Source: Frigidibacter sp. RF13 (GTDB lineage Bacteria; Pseudomonadota; Alphaproteobacteria; Rhodobacterales; Rhodobacteraceae). From it: DNA of 64,000 nucleotides. Positions 52,002-61,669 of this stretch are shown here, piece by piece. The position numbers and the translations under genes are program-made. Within the stretch, counting starts at the first letter, position 1, and each line of letters starts with the position of its first letter. The notes beneath the pieces are model-generated. The model saw nothing but the letters and a program-made list of their open reading frames with translations, searched no databases and had not been told where the DNA came from. The DNA lies in the NCBI RefSeq assembly GCF_026626305.1, contig NZ_JAPNUE010000001.1, positions 806,001-870,000 on the forward strand, written 5' to 3'.

Positions 52002-52901
52002 ATGATGCAGGCGGTCATCGCATTTCCGGATCTGTCGAGCGAGATCTTCTCGATCGACATCGGCGGTTTCAGCTTTGCACTGCGCTGGTATGCGTTGGCC
52101 TATCTCGCAGGTCTCGTCGCGGGCTGGAAGCTGATCCAGGCACTCATGCGGCGACCGGCGCTCTGGCCCGGCGAGCGGGCGCCGATGGAACCAGGCAAGG
52201 TCGAGGACCTGCTGACGCTCATCGTCCTTGGCGTCGTCCTCGGCGGCAGGCTTGGCTATGTCTTCTTCTATCAGCGCGACTATTACCTCGCCAATCCGGG
52301 CGAGATTCTCCGGGTCTGGGAGGGCGGCATGTCCTTCCACGGCGGCTTTCTGGGCGTGATCGCGGCAGGGTTTTTCTTTTGCTGGAAGAACGGGGTCCGC
52401 CCGATGCTTCTGTCCGACGCGATGGCGCTCGTGGCGCCGATCGGGCTGTTCCTCGGGCGGCTCGCGAACTTCGTGAATGCCGAGCTTTGGGGGCGGCCAA
52501 CGGATCTGCCCTGGGGCGTGATCTTTCCGGGAGAGGAGGCGCAGGACTGCCCCGGTATCGTCGCCGGCCTGTGCGCGCGGCATCCAAGCCAGCTTTACGA
52601 GGCCGGTCTTGAAGGGCTTCTTCTGGGCGCAGCCCTCTTCTGGCTGTTCCGGCGCGGCGCGCTGAAACGCCCCGGCCTGATCACCGGCACCTTCCTGCTG
52701 GGATACGGGCTTTCCCGCTTCGCGGTCGAATTCGTGAGGCAGGCCGACGGGCAGTTCATCAGCCCGGACAATCCGCTTGGCCATGTGATCGGCACCGCAA
52801 GTGTCGGTCTGTCGATGGGCCAGCTCCTCAGCCTGCCGATGGTGGCTGCCGGGCTCTGGTTCCTTGCCCGGGCACGGACACCAGGAAAAGCCGAGCGATG
52901 A
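52002..52901 (+). CDS. lgt: Prolipoprotein diacylglyceryl transferase (Lgt)
   Basis: A 299-residue membrane enzyme with about seven helices. The Lgt signature is GRLANFVNAELWGRPTD near residue 155. Other landmarks are GGRLGYVFFYQRDYY and GGMSFHGGFLGVI with the essential His. It moves diacylglycerol from phosphatidylglycerol to the lipobox cysteine. Adjacent ATGs at 52002 and 52005 both fit. The stop overlaps midA (ATGA). Confidence 0.95.
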   Translation: MMQAVIAFPDLSSEIFSIDIGGFSFALRWYALAYLAGLVAGWKLIQALMRRPALWPGERAPMEPGKVEDLLTLIVLGVVLGGRLGYVFFYQRDYYLANPGEILRVWEGGMSFHGGFLGVIAAGFFFCWKNGVRPMLLSDAMALVAPIGLFLGRLANFVNAELWGRPTDLPWGVIFPGEEAQDCPGIVAGLCARHPSQLYEAGLEGLLLGAALFWLFRRGALKRPGLITGTFLLGYGLSRFAVEFVRQADGQFISPDNPLGHVIGTASVGLSMGQLLSLPMVAAGLWFLARARTPGKAER

Positions 52902-53971
52902 CGCCGCTCGGCCGCCTCATCGCGACCCGTATTGCGGCGGAGGGGCCCATCAGCCTCGCCGACTATATGGCCGACTGCCTCATGCATCCGGTCCACGGCT
53001 ATTACGCCACCCGTGACCCGTTCGGGTCGCAGGGTGATTTCACTACGGCACCCGAGATCAGCCAGATGTTCGGCGAACTTCTCGGCCTCTGCCTTGCGCA
53101 GGCCTGGATGGATCAGGTCCGCCCCCTGCCCTTTCGCCTGGTCGAACTTGGCCCAGGGCGCGGCACGCTGATGGCCGATATGCTGCGCGCACTGGGGTCA
53201 GTGCCGGGGCTTCACGGGCAGATCGAGGTCGCCCTGGTCGAGGCGTCACCCAAATTGCGCGCCGTCCAGAAAGAGCGGCTGCAAGGCCACAAGGTGCAAT
53301 GGCTGGACCGGCTGGACGATCTGGCTGATGGGCCGCTTTTCCTCGTCGCCAACGAGTTCTTCGACGCGCTGCCGATCCGGCAGTTCGTTCGCGCCGACGC
53401 GGGATGGTCCGAACGAATGGTAGGGCTGAAGGACGGGCTTCTGACGCTGGGCCTCGGACCTGCGACGCCCTACGGGTCGCTGGCCGCCCGCCTTGCGGAC
53501 ACGCGCCCCGGCGATCTGGTCGAACTGTGCCCTGCACTTGCCCCGATCTCGGAAGAGATCGCTCGGCGCATCGCCACGAATGGCGGCGCGGCGCTGGTTA
53601 TAGACTATGGCGGCTGGCATTCGCTCGGCGATACGCTCCAGGCGCTGAAGGATCATCGCCCGACCGATCCTTTCGCCGCGCCGGGCGAGGCCGATCTGAC
53701 CGCGCATGTGGATTTCGAGGCGCTGAGTCTTGCCTTCACCCGCCCGGGTGCCCGGCCAAGCCGGATGGTGTCGCAGGGCTTGTTTCTGGAACGGCTCGGC
53801 ATCGGCGCCCGGGCAGAGCGGCTGGCTGCGCAGCTGCAGGGCGCCGCGCTAGACAGCCATCTTGCCGCCTATCGGCGCTTGACCGATACCTCGGAAATGG
53901 GTGAGTTGTTCAAGGTGATCGCCTGTCATCCTGCAGGTGCACCACCACCGCCGGGACTGGACCCCATCTGA
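52898..53971 (+). CDS. MidA/NDUFAF7-family SAM-dependent methyltransferase
   Basis: A 357-residue protein of the MidA group (DUF185). Landmarks are YMADCLMHPVHGYYATRDPF, FGSQGDFTTAPEISQMFGEL, the SAM-binding LVELGPGRGTLMADML and LVANEFFDALPIRQF. Eukaryotic NDUFAF7 methylates a complex I subunit; the bacterial role is less clear. It is encoded in the coupled trio lgt-midA-pgeF. Confidence 0.9.
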   Translation: MTPLGRLIATRIAAEGPISLADYMADCLMHPVHGYYATRDPFGSQGDFTTAPEISQMFGELLGLCLAQAWMDQVRPLPFRLVELGPGRGTLMADMLRALGSVPGLHGQIEVALVEASPKLRAVQKERLQGHKVQWLDRLDDLADGPLFLVANEFFDALPIRQFVRADAGWSERMVGLKDGLLTLGLGPATPYGSLAARLADTRPGDLVELCPALAPISEEIARRIATNGGAALVIDYGGWHSLGDTLQALKDHRPTDPFAAPGEADLTAHVDFEALSLAFTRPGARPSRMVSQGLFLERLGIGARAERLAAQLQGAALDSHLAAYRRLTDTSEMGELFKVIACHPAGAPPPPGLDPI

Positions 53972-54732
53972 TGGCCACAACGCTCGACTGTCTGACCGAT
54001 CCGGCGCTGGAGCCCCTGACACACGGTTTCTTCACCCGCAAGGGCGGCGCCTCGTCGGGCATCTTCCACGGTCTTAACTGCGGGCTCGGCTCTTCCGACC
54101 AGTCCGAGGCGGTGATGATGAACCGCGAACGGGTGGCAACCCACCTGTCGGTTCCGGTCGCGGCGCTCGTCGGCGTCCATCAGGTGCATTCCGCCGATGT
54201 GGTGACGGTATCGGCGCCGTTCGACAAGGCGCCGCGCGCCGATGCGATGGTGACCGATCGCCCGGGCCTCGCGCTGTCGGTCCTGACCGCCGACTGCCAG
54301 CCGGTGCTTCTTGCCGACCCGGACGCGGGCGTGATCGGGGCGGCGCATGCGGGCTGGCGAGGTGCGCTGAGCGGTGTCCTGGAAAACACGGTCCGCGAGA
54401 TGGAACGGCTCGGCGCCCGGGCAAACCGGATCGCCGCCGTGATCGGCCCGACAATTAGCCAGCGCGCCTACGAAGTCGGCCCGGAATTCATGGAGAGCTT
54501 TCTGGTCGAAGACGCCTCCTACGACCGTTTTTTCGCGCAAGGCCAAGGCGACAGGCTGCAGTTCGACCTTCCGTCCTTCGGCCTGTTCCGCCTACGCAAG
54601 GCGGGTGTCGGGCAGGCACACTGGACCGGTCATTGCACCTATTCAGACCCAGAGCGCTTCTTTTCCTTCCGCCGTTCGGTCCATCGGCACGAGGCCGATT
54701 ACGGCAGGCTGATCGCAGCCATCCGGCTCTGA
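53971..54732 (+). CDS. pgeF: Peptidoglycan editing factor PgeF (purine nucleoside phosphorylase/laccase-domain family)
   Basis: A 253-residue YfiH-family protein. The zinc ligands are expected in GVHQVHSADVVTV, LTADCQPVLLADP and GAAHAGWRGALSGVL, which match the family. Members are reported to edit peptidoglycan in E. coli and act as purine nucleoside enzymes elsewhere. It overlaps midA by one base (TGATG). Confidence 0.92.
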   Translation: MATTLDCLTDPALEPLTHGFFTRKGGASSGIFHGLNCGLGSSDQSEAVMMNRERVATHLSVPVAALVGVHQVHSADVVTVSAPFDKAPRADAMVTDRPGLALSVLTADCQPVLLADPDAGVIGAAHAGWRGALSGVLENTVREMERLGARANRIAAVIGPTISQRAYEVGPEFMESFLVEDASYDRFFAQGQGDRLQFDLPSFGLFRLRKAGVGQAHWTGHCTYSDPERFFSFRRSVHRHEADYGRLIAAIRL

Positions 54733-54918
54733 CGCCCCTTCGCAATCGAATCGAGTTTTCGCCGCATTATCACAGCCATTGTTCATTGACGCCGCGGCAA
54801 TCTTGGTGCGTCACCTGCGATTGGCGGCTGCTTTCGGCAAAGTTCGCGTAAAATTTGACAAGCAGTCGAAGTGAGCGCAAAACAGGAGCGCACCCAATTT
54901 TCGGGCGCATGATTTGTG

Positions 54919-54942
54919 ACGGCCTTTTCGCCGTTTGTTTTT
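54919..54942 (+). terminator. Terminator-like hairpin before the Hint gene
   Basis: ACGGC-CTTTTC-GCCGT is followed by TTTGTTTT. It lies 187 bases after pgeF and 28 bases before the Hint gene. It may end the lgt-midA-pgeF transcript or attenuate the Hint gene. The remaining bases of 54733-54918 show no gene. Confidence 0.55.
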
Positions 54943-54969
54943 GAAGTTTGAACCGGAAGGTTTTTTGAG

Positions 54970-55776
54970 ATGATGCATTCCGCCCCGAGCGTGGCTTCGG
55001 CCATGCCTGCCCTGTCATCCCCATCCAGAACGACCGACCTCTTCCTGCCGCGTGGTGCAAAGCCCGCCCCGCGTCCGCCGCGCCCCACCTTCAAGATGCG
55101 CCGCTATGAGGTGCAATGGCTCGGCGCAGACGGTCAGGTCGATGGAGAAAGCCGCACCGCACCGGCGCTGCCCGAGTTCGAAGAGGCATTCTCTGCCCTC
55201 GCCCGTGGCACGGTGATCGATACCGCCGAAGGTCCGGTCGCGATTGAAGACCTTCTGCCCGGCATGCAGGTCGTGACCGGCGAAGGCCGGACCGAGACGG
55301 TGACCTGGATCGGTTCGATGATGCTTTTCCCGCCGAACATGATCCCCGGCATCGCCACTACCACCATGACCCGGATCACCGCCGACGCGTTCGGCGGCGG
55401 CAAGCCGATGCCCGATATCCTGCTTGGCCCAGATGCCCGCCTTCTGATGCGCAATGCCCGGACACGTGCGGCCGGTCATGCCGCCGCCTATTGCCCGGCG
55501 CGCGGCCTTATCGACGGCCTGTCGGTGATTGAGGTGACGCCGGTCGCGCCGGTGACGGTCCATCACGTCGTTCTGGAAAACCATGGATCGCTGCGCTGCG
55601 CGGGGATCGAGGTCGAAAGCTTCCATCCCGGCAAGAACCCGTCCGAGCGCTTCGACCCGCAGCTTGGTCAGCTGTTCCTCGCGCTCTTCCCGCAGCTCAG
55701 TGGCTGGGGCGGGTTCGGCCCGATGGCGCATGCGCGCCTGAGCGCGGACGAAGCGGCAGACCTTATCGCCGCCTGA
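54970..55776 (+). CDS. Hint-domain protein lacking the usual nucleophilic cysteine
   Basis: A 268-residue protein of the Hint (Hedgehog/intein) type common in Rhodobacteraceae. The Hint region starts near residue 76: ALARGTVIDTAEGPVAIEDL, then LPGMQVVTGEGRTETVTWIG, GPDARLLMRN and VHHVVLENHGSLRCAGIEVE. The first position, which is Cys in the standard C-F-x-x-G-T opening, is Ala here. Self-splicing or cleavage is therefore unlikely. The frame has two tandem start ATGs (54970, 54973). Role unknown. Confidence 0.82.
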   Translation: MMHSAPSVASAMPALSSPSRTTDLFLPRGAKPAPRPPRPTFKMRRYEVQWLGADGQVDGESRTAPALPEFEEAFSALARGTVIDTAEGPVAIEDLLPGMQVVTGEGRTETVTWIGSMMLFPPNMIPGIATTTMTRITADAFGGGKPMPDILLGPDARLLMRNARTRAAGHAAAYCPARGLIDGLSVIEVTPVAPVTVHHVVLENHGSLRCAGIEVESFHPGKNPSERFDPQLGQLFLALFPQLSGWGGFGPMAHARLSADEAADLIAA

Positions 55777-55881
55777 CAGACTGCCTGTCTCCGGGCCGGG
55801 CGGATTTTCCTGGGTGCGGAAGGAACTTCGCCAGACGGCTGTGGAGGCCGCTTGAGGCGTGGATCGTCGTGTGGGACCTGA

Positions 55882-56382
55882 TCAGCCCGCGCGCGCGATC
55901 CGCGCCTCAAGCACATCAAAGGGCACGCCCGGCTGGTCCTTGGCACAGCGGATCACGAGCGAGGTCTTGACCGACGCGACATTGTCGGCCGCCGTCAGCT
56001 CTCCGGTCAGGAAGTGCTGGAAGGACGACAGATCCGGCGCCACGCATTTCAGGATGAAATCGATCTCGCCGTTCAGCATGTGGCATTCACGCACAAGCGG
56101 CCAGTCGCGGCAGCGCTGCTCGAAGGCAGACAGATCGCTCTCGGCCTGCGACTTCAGGCTCACCATGGCAAAGACATGAACCTCGAATCCAAGTTCGCGC
56201 GGGTTCACATCGGCATGATAGCCGCGGATATAGCCGGTCTCTTCCAGCGTACGCACCCGGCGCAGGCAGGGCGGCGCGGAAATCCCCACGCGGCTTGCCA
56301 GTTCGACATTCGTCATCCGGCCATCGGCCTGCAGTTCCGACAGGATCTTGCGGTCGATCTCGTCGAGCTTGTGGCCGGCCAT
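55882..56382 (-). CDS. Lrp/AsnC-family transcriptional regulator
   Basis: A 166-residue regulator with an N-terminal winged HTH (LDEIDRKILSELQADGRMTN, VGISAPPCLRRVRTLEETG) and the C-terminal RAM ligand domain (ECHMLNGEIDFILKCVAPDL). It is divergent from trxB. The intergenic palindrome at 56413-56431 is a possible binding site. The effector is unknown; many relatives respond to amino acids. Confidence 0.92.
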   Translation of the reverse strand: MAGHKLDEIDRKILSELQADGRMTNVELASRVGISAPPCLRRVRTLEETGYIRGYHADVNPRELGFEVHVFAMVSLKSQAESDLSAFEQRCRDWPLVRECHMLNGEIDFILKCVAPDLSSFQHFLTGELTAADNVASVKTSLVIRCAKDQPGVPFDVLEARIARAG

Positions 56383-56412
56383 TGAACGTCTCCTTCAAAA
56401 ATTTTGCGGAAC

Positions 56413-56431
56413 TTACCGCCGAGGGCGGTAA
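56413..56431. promoter_or_regulatory. Candidate operator between lrp-like gene and trxB
   Basis: TTACCGCC-GAG-GGCGGTAA is a perfect 8-bp inverted repeat, 31-49 bases upstream of the lrp-like start and 118 bases upstream of trxB. An AT-rich stretch follows it. Confidence 0.45.
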
Positions 56432-57487
<1,056 letters not shown>

Positions 57488-57490
<3 letters not shown>

Positions 57491-57514
57491 AAAATCTATG
57501 GGAAGATTTTTCTA
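57488..57514 (+). terminator. Terminator of trxB
   Basis: TAGAAAATCT and AGATTTTTCTA pair around ATGGGA. The trxB stop codon is the first part of the stem and the T run forms its far arm. Confidence 0.6.
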
Positions 57515-57530
57515 GCCCCTTCCGCCCCCT

Positions 57531-57558
57531 CCGAAGAGTTTTCGCGAAAACTCTTCGG
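57531..57558. repeat. 28-bp perfect palindrome downstream of trxB
   Basis: CCGAAGAGTTTTCG is followed directly by its reverse complement, CGAAAACTCTTCGG. No centre base is unpaired. It lies 40 bases after trxB. It may be a REP-like element, a second terminator or a protein-binding site. Bases 57559-57751 show no gene. Confidence 0.6.
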
Positions 57559-57751
57559 TGTCGGTCAACGGGCACCCGCCATTCGTTCAGCACCGGCGCC
57601 TTTGTCCGGGAATCTCTCCCATTCCTCCGCCGCAGCGCGGCATTTCCGCCCTTTTCGTGTGAAATCGGCCTATTTCCCTTGAACCACCCGGCTTTTCGGG
57701 TCTATGCCGCCGCCAAATTCACTGTCTTTCCGCTTGCAGAAGGCCCATTCC

Positions 57752-59458
57752 ATGGCACCCGCGAACCATGCTCCGATCCCGGAGCTCTATGTCTCCCACG
57801 ATTCCGCGCTGAAGCTGAAGCACGAGGCGGGCAGCCTGCCCTCGTGGGATCTGACGCCCCGCCAGATCTGCGATCTTGAGCTTCTGATGAATGGCGGCTT
57901 CCATCCGCTGAAGGGCTTCCTGACCGAAGCCGACTACGACAGCGTGGTCGAGACGATGCGCACCACCGACGGCGCGCTCTGGCCGATGCCGGTGACGCTC
58001 GACGTGAATGAAAAATTCGCCGAAGGGATCGAGCCCGGCCAGGATATCGCGCTGCGCGACCAGGAAGGCGTGATCCTTGCCATCCTGTCGGTCACCGACA
58101 AATGGGTGCCGAACAAGGCGCGCGAGGCCGAGAAGGTGTTTGGCGCCGACGATATCGCCCATCCGGCGGTGAACTATCTGCACCACAAGGCGGGCAACGT
58201 CTATCTGGGCGGGCCGATCACCGGCATCCAGCAGCCGGTTCACTATGATTTCAAGGCGCGCCGCGACACGCCGAACGAACTGCGCGCCTACTTCCGCAAG
58301 CTGGGCTGGACGCGCGTCGTCGCCTTCCAGACCCGCAATCCCCTGCACCGTGCGCACCAGGAACTGACCTTCCGTGCGGCGAAGGAAGCGCAGGCCAACC
58401 TTCTGATCCATCCGGTCGTCGGCATGACCAAGCCGGGTGACGTCGATCATTTCACCCGCGTGCGCTGCTATGAGGCGGTGCTGGGCCAGTACCCGGCCTC
58501 GACCACGCACATGAGCCTTCTGAACCTTGCGATGCGCATGGGCGGCCCGCGCGAGGCGCTGTGGCACGCGATCATCCGCAAGAACCATGGCCTCACGCAT
58601 TTCATCGTCGGCCGCGACCATGCGGGCCCCGGCAAGAACAGCCAGGGCAAGGATTTCTACGATCCCTATGCCGCGCAGGAGCTGGTGCGCCAACATGAGG
58701 CGGAAATCGGCATCGAGATGGTTGACTTCAAGCAGATGGTCTATGTGCAGGAAAAGGCACAATACTACCCCGTGGACGAGGTGCCTGAAGGCTCGACCGT
58801 CCTCGACATCTCCGGCACCGAACTGCGGCGCCGCCTGCGCGAGGGGCTGGAAATCCCCGAATGGTTCTCTTTCCCCGAAGTGGTGAAGGAACTGCGCCGC
58901 ACCTCGCCGCCGCGCGCGAAGCAAGGCTTCACCGTCTTCTTCACCGGCCTCTCCGGCTCGGGCAAGTCCACCATCGCCAACGCGCTTATGGTCAAGCTGA
59001 TGGAAATGGGCGGCCGTCCCGTGACGCTTCTTGACGGCGATGTAGTGCGCAAACACCTGTCGTCAGAGCTTGGCTTCTCGAAGGAACACCGCGACATCAA
59101 CATCAAGCGCATCGGCTATGTTGCGTCCGAGATCACCAAGAACGGCGGTATCGCCATCTGTGCGCCGATCGCGCCCTACGCGGCGACCCGCCGCGCGGTG
59201 CGCGAGATGATCGAGGCCTTCGGCGCCTTCATCGAGGTCCATGTCGCGACCTCGGTCGAGGAATGCGAACGTCGCGACCGCAAGGGGCTCTACAAGCTTG
59301 CGCGCGAGGGCAAGATCAAGGAGTTCACCGGCATTTCTGACCCTTACGAGGTGCCTGAAAACCCCGAACTGCGCGTCGAGACGGAAAATGTCGACGTCGA
59401 CAATTGCGCCCATCAGGTAATCCTGAAGCTCGAGAGCATGGGCCTGATCAAGGCCTGA
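57752..59458 (+). CDS. sat: Bifunctional sulfate adenylyltransferase/adenylylsulfate kinase
   Basis: A 568-residue fusion. Residues 1-390 are ATP sulfurylase, with VVAFQTRNPLHRAHQEL (QxRNP and HxxH motifs), LIHPVVGMTKPGDVDHFTR and VGRDHAGPGKNS. Residues 395-568 are APS kinase, with Walker A FFTGLSGSGKSTIA and LLDGDVVRKHLSSELGFS. Together they make PAPS from sulfate and two ATP. ATG 57752 (MAPANHAPI) is chosen; the in-frame start at 57704 adds 16 unconserved residues. PAPS supplies cysteine synthesis and the sulfotransferase at 14173-15327. Confidence 0.95.
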   Translation: MAPANHAPIPELYVSHDSALKLKHEAGSLPSWDLTPRQICDLELLMNGGFHPLKGFLTEADYDSVVETMRTTDGALWPMPVTLDVNEKFAEGIEPGQDIALRDQEGVILAILSVTDKWVPNKAREAEKVFGADDIAHPAVNYLHHKAGNVYLGGPITGIQQPVHYDFKARRDTPNELRAYFRKLGWTRVVAFQTRNPLHRAHQELTFRAAKEAQANLLIHPVVGMTKPGDVDHFTRVRCYEAVLGQYPASTTHMSLLNLAMRMGGPREALWHAIIRKNHGLTHFIVGRDHAGPGKNSQGKDFYDPYAAQELVRQHEAEIGIEMVDFKQMVYVQEKAQYYPVDEVPEGSTVLDISGTELRRRLREGLEIPEWFSFPEVVKELRRTSPPRAKQGFTVFFTGLSGSGKSTIANALMVKLMEMGGRPVTLLDGDVVRKHLSSELGFSKEHRDINIKRIGYVASEITKNGGIAICAPIAPYAATRRAVREMIEAFGAFIEVHVATSVEECERRDRKGLYKLAREGKIKEFTGISDPYEVPENPELRVETENVDVDNCAHQVILKLESMGLIKA

Positions 59459-59478
59459 GACGAACCGACGGACAGACG

Positions 59479-59514
59479 AAGGCGCGACCCTTTCAGGGGC
59501 CGCGCCTTTTCTTT
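59479..59514. terminator. Strong bidirectional terminator
   Basis: AAGGCGCG and CGCGCCTT pair, with inner CCC/GGG pairs, and TTCTTT follows. It separates the convergent sat and cytochrome b561 genes. The A-rich left arm can serve the minus strand. Confidence 0.85.
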
Positions 59515-59523
59515 GCCGTGACT

Positions 59524-60003
59524 TCAGTTCGGGCGCAGCATCCGCATCAAGAGCCCGTCTTTCAGCACATATTGGTGATAGAGCGCGGCAAGCGCATGCA
59601 GGCCCGCGACCGCCATCAAGAGGTTCGCCGTCAGCTCGTGCAGGTCGGCGGTGCTTTCGGCCCCCGCGAACCAGCTGTAGGCACCGAGGCCGGGCACGAG
59701 CAGCATTAGTACATAGAGAAGCCGGTGCGCCCAGCGGGCGGCGACGTCCATCAACCCCGCACCCGCGCTTTCCGGTGCCCCGGTGCGGAGCCGCACGACA
59801 ACCCTGATCGCGCTGAGGATCAGGACCGCCACCCCAGCCCAGACATGAAAAGCCGAGCCAAGGGTGCCACCGCCCTCGCCTTCGAGCATGCGGTCGAACG
59901 TGTCGCCCATTTCTTCCGACAGGAGATAGTTGGCAAGAATGAGCACGGCAATCAGCCAGTGCAGCGCGATCTGCGCCCCGGAATAAGAGGTCTTCACTTG
60001 CAT
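59524..60003 (-). CDS. Cytochrome b561 family protein
   Basis: A 159-residue membrane cytochrome with four helices. Haem ligand histidines are expected in QIALHWLIAVLIL, SAFHVWAGVAVL, RWAHRLLYVLML and AGLHALAALYHQY. It starts MQVKTSYSG with an RRxGGS-like context. It shuttles electrons between quinol and a periplasmic acceptor, or keeps superoxide in check as in CybB-type proteins. Confidence 0.9.
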   Translation of the reverse strand: MQVKTSYSGAQIALHWLIAVLILANYLLSEEMGDTFDRMLEGEGGGTLGSAFHVWAGVAVLILSAIRVVVRLRTGAPESAGAGLMDVAARWAHRLLYVLMLLVPGLGAYSWFAGAESTADLHELTANLLMAVAGLHALAALYHQYVLKDGLLMRMLRPN

Positions 60004-60121
60004 AGGTTCCCTTTCAACTGCCTCACGCGGCCTCGGGAACATGCCCTCACTTACGCCCTTGGCCCATCCACCTCCGGGGGCAGTTGCCGCCACTAGAGCA
60101 AAAGTTTATTCGCGCGGGCTG

Positions 60122-60349
60122 TCAATGTACGCTGAGCGGTGCGCAATCATTCTCGCGCGCTAGAAGGAAGGCCATTCGCCGGTCCGCGACCAGCGCCAGC
60201 TGCTCGCCATCGGCATCATGGACCGCCCAGATCACTTCACGATTGCCCGCGTGCGCGCGCACCTCGTCGGGCAGATCGGCGACGGCGACGGGGCGGACAT
60301 AGACGATGCGCTCGCCTTCGACCGTGCCAAAATCAAACTTCACATCCAT
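60122..60349 (-). CDS. DUF1150 family protein
   Basis: A 75-residue protein of the DUF1150 group: IVYVRPVAVADLPDEVRAHA near residue 15 and VHDADGEQLALVADRRMAFL near residue 43. In Rhodobacterales it follows a small heat shock gene, as it does here with a 9-bp gap. Function unknown. Confidence 0.88.
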   Translation of the reverse strand: MDVKFDFGTVEGERIVYVRPVAVADLPDEVRAHAGNREVIWAVHDADGEQLALVADRRMAFLLARENDCAPLSVH

Positions 60350-60358
60350 GCCTGCCTC

Positions 60359-60772
60359 CTATTTTCTGTCGATCCGGATCGTCTGCACGATCGTATCCGG
60401 CACGGCCCGGCGCAGGTCGACATGCAGAAGACCGTTTTCCATCGAGGCACCCGCGACATCGACCCCGTCGGCCAGCACGAAAGCCTTTTGGAAGGCGCGC
60501 GCGGCGATGCCGCGGTGAAGGAAGACGCGGCCATCGCTGTCGTCGGCCTGACGGCCGCGGATCACCAGTTGGCGGTCCTCGACTGTGATCGACAGGTCAT
60601 CCTCGCGAAAGCCCGCGACCGCCAGCGTGATGCGGAAGGCATTCTCGCCCGATTGTTCGATATTGAAAGGGGGATAGCCGTCGCTGCCGCTCTTGGAAGC
60701 GCGTTCGACCAGTCGGTCGAGCTGATCGAATCCCAGAAGGAAGGGATGGGCGGCAAAGGTCAGTTTGGTCAT
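60359..60772 (-). CDS. Small heat shock protein (Hsp20/IbpA-like)
   Basis: A 137-residue Hsp20 with start MTKLTFAAHPFLLGFDQLDR. The alpha-crystallin domain spans about residues 35-120: NAFRITLAVAGFREDDL, TVEDRQLVIRGRQ, VFLHRGIAARAFQKAFVL and GVDVAGASMENGLLHVDL. It prevents aggregation of unfolded proteins. A heat-shock-type promoter lies 70 bases upstream. It is followed by DUF1150. Confidence 0.93.
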   Translation of the reverse strand: MTKLTFAAHPFLLGFDQLDRLVERASKSGSDGYPPFNIEQSGENAFRITLAVAGFREDDLSITVEDRQLVIRGRQADDSDGRVFLHRGIAARAFQKAFVLADGVDVAGASMENGLLHVDLRRAVPDTIVQTIRIDRK

Positions 60773-60840
60773 TCGGGCAGGCCCTCGGCTTAAGCGACTT
60801 GCGAAAGGCGCGTCCCGGATCGGCAACGCACCTGATGGGC

Positions 60841-60870
60841 AATATGGGGTGGCGCGGCGCGGGCGGCAAG
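60841..60870 (-). promoter_or_regulatory. RpoH (sigma-32) type promoter of hsp20
   Basis: On the minus strand CTTG (60870-60867) is followed after 17 bases by CCCCATATT (60849-60841). This fits the sigma-32 consensus (CTTG... and CCCCATnT) at normal spacing, about 70 bases before the hsp20 start. Confidence 0.6.
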
Positions 60871-60950
60871 GGCGAGAGGCGCCAAGACTTCACAGGCAGG
60901 CGGCGGGGCTGATAGGATAGCGAAAGAGGCCAGAGCGAGTCGGAAAGACC

Positions 60951-61169
60951 ATGAATGCCCAGTTCGAGATGGACAGCGAAGAGGTTCTGCGCGTCAAACT
61001 CGGTGTCCTGAAGCAGGAACACCGCGATCTCGACGAGGCGATCCATACGATGGAACAGGCCGGTCGCGCCGATCAGCTCACGCTCCGGCGGCTGAAGAAG
61101 CAGAAGCTGCATCTCAAGGACCAGATCGCGCGGATCGAGGATATCCTTACCCCCGACATCATCGCCTGA
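60951..61169 (+). CDS. DUF465/YdcH family protein
   Basis: A 72-residue helical protein of the YdcH/DUF465 group: LGVLKQEHRDLDEAIHTME near residue 17 and LTLRRLKKQKLHLKDQIARI near residue 43, a two-helix antiparallel hairpin. Function unknown. It converges with the next gene (2 bp between stops). Confidence 0.85.
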   Translation: MNAQFEMDSEEVLRVKLGVLKQEHRDLDEAIHTMEQAGRADQLTLRRLKKQKLHLKDQIARIEDILTPDIIA

Positions 61170-61171
61170 CT

Positions 61172-61573
61172 TCAGGTGGCAAGCGCCCAGATGCCGACCC
61201 CGAGCACGAGGCAGAGCGGCGCGTAATAGCTTTTGTCGAGGGTGGCGAACGGCTCCTCAGGCCCGAAGCGGCGGAAGGCCGGGATATAGGCGATCACACC
61301 ACGCAGAAGAAAAACCGCACCGCTGACCCAGAGAGCGAGCGTGCGCACGATCGTGTCTGGCCACCAGATTGCAGACGCGACGCCCAGAAGCGCCACGACC
61401 ACCAGTGAACACGCTATGGCTCCCGGCATCCTCTCAATCCCCCGTGCGCCAACCACGGCGCGCGCGAGCCGTCTTTCGTCGCCAAGCGGGAACCACCAGC
61501 CAATCGCCCACATCAGATGAAGGCAGGCGATAGTCAAAAGGACTGCGGTGAGGAGATAGGCAAGTATCGTCAT
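61172..61573 (-). CDS. DUF3995 family membrane protein
   Basis: A 133-residue protein with four helices. Family features are [16 protein letters not shown] near residue 18 and [20 protein letters not shown] near the C-terminus. ATG 61573 is used because the longer upstream frame overlaps purE and lacks similarity. Function unknown. Confidence 0.82.
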   Translation of the reverse strand: MTILAYLLTAVLLTIACLHLMWAIGWWFPLGDERRLARAVVGARGIERMPGAIACSLVVVALLGVASAIWWPDTIVRTLALWVSGAVFLLRGVIAYIPAFRRFGPEEPFATLDKSYYAPLCLVLGVGIWALAT

Positions 61574-61669
61574 GGAGAATGGTCTATCCTGCCTGCCCAC
61601 CGCGTCAACGCGGCGTTGCGCCGCGTCCGGCCCCATGTTAGTCGGCCCCGAAAGCGGAAAGGGGTCGCG

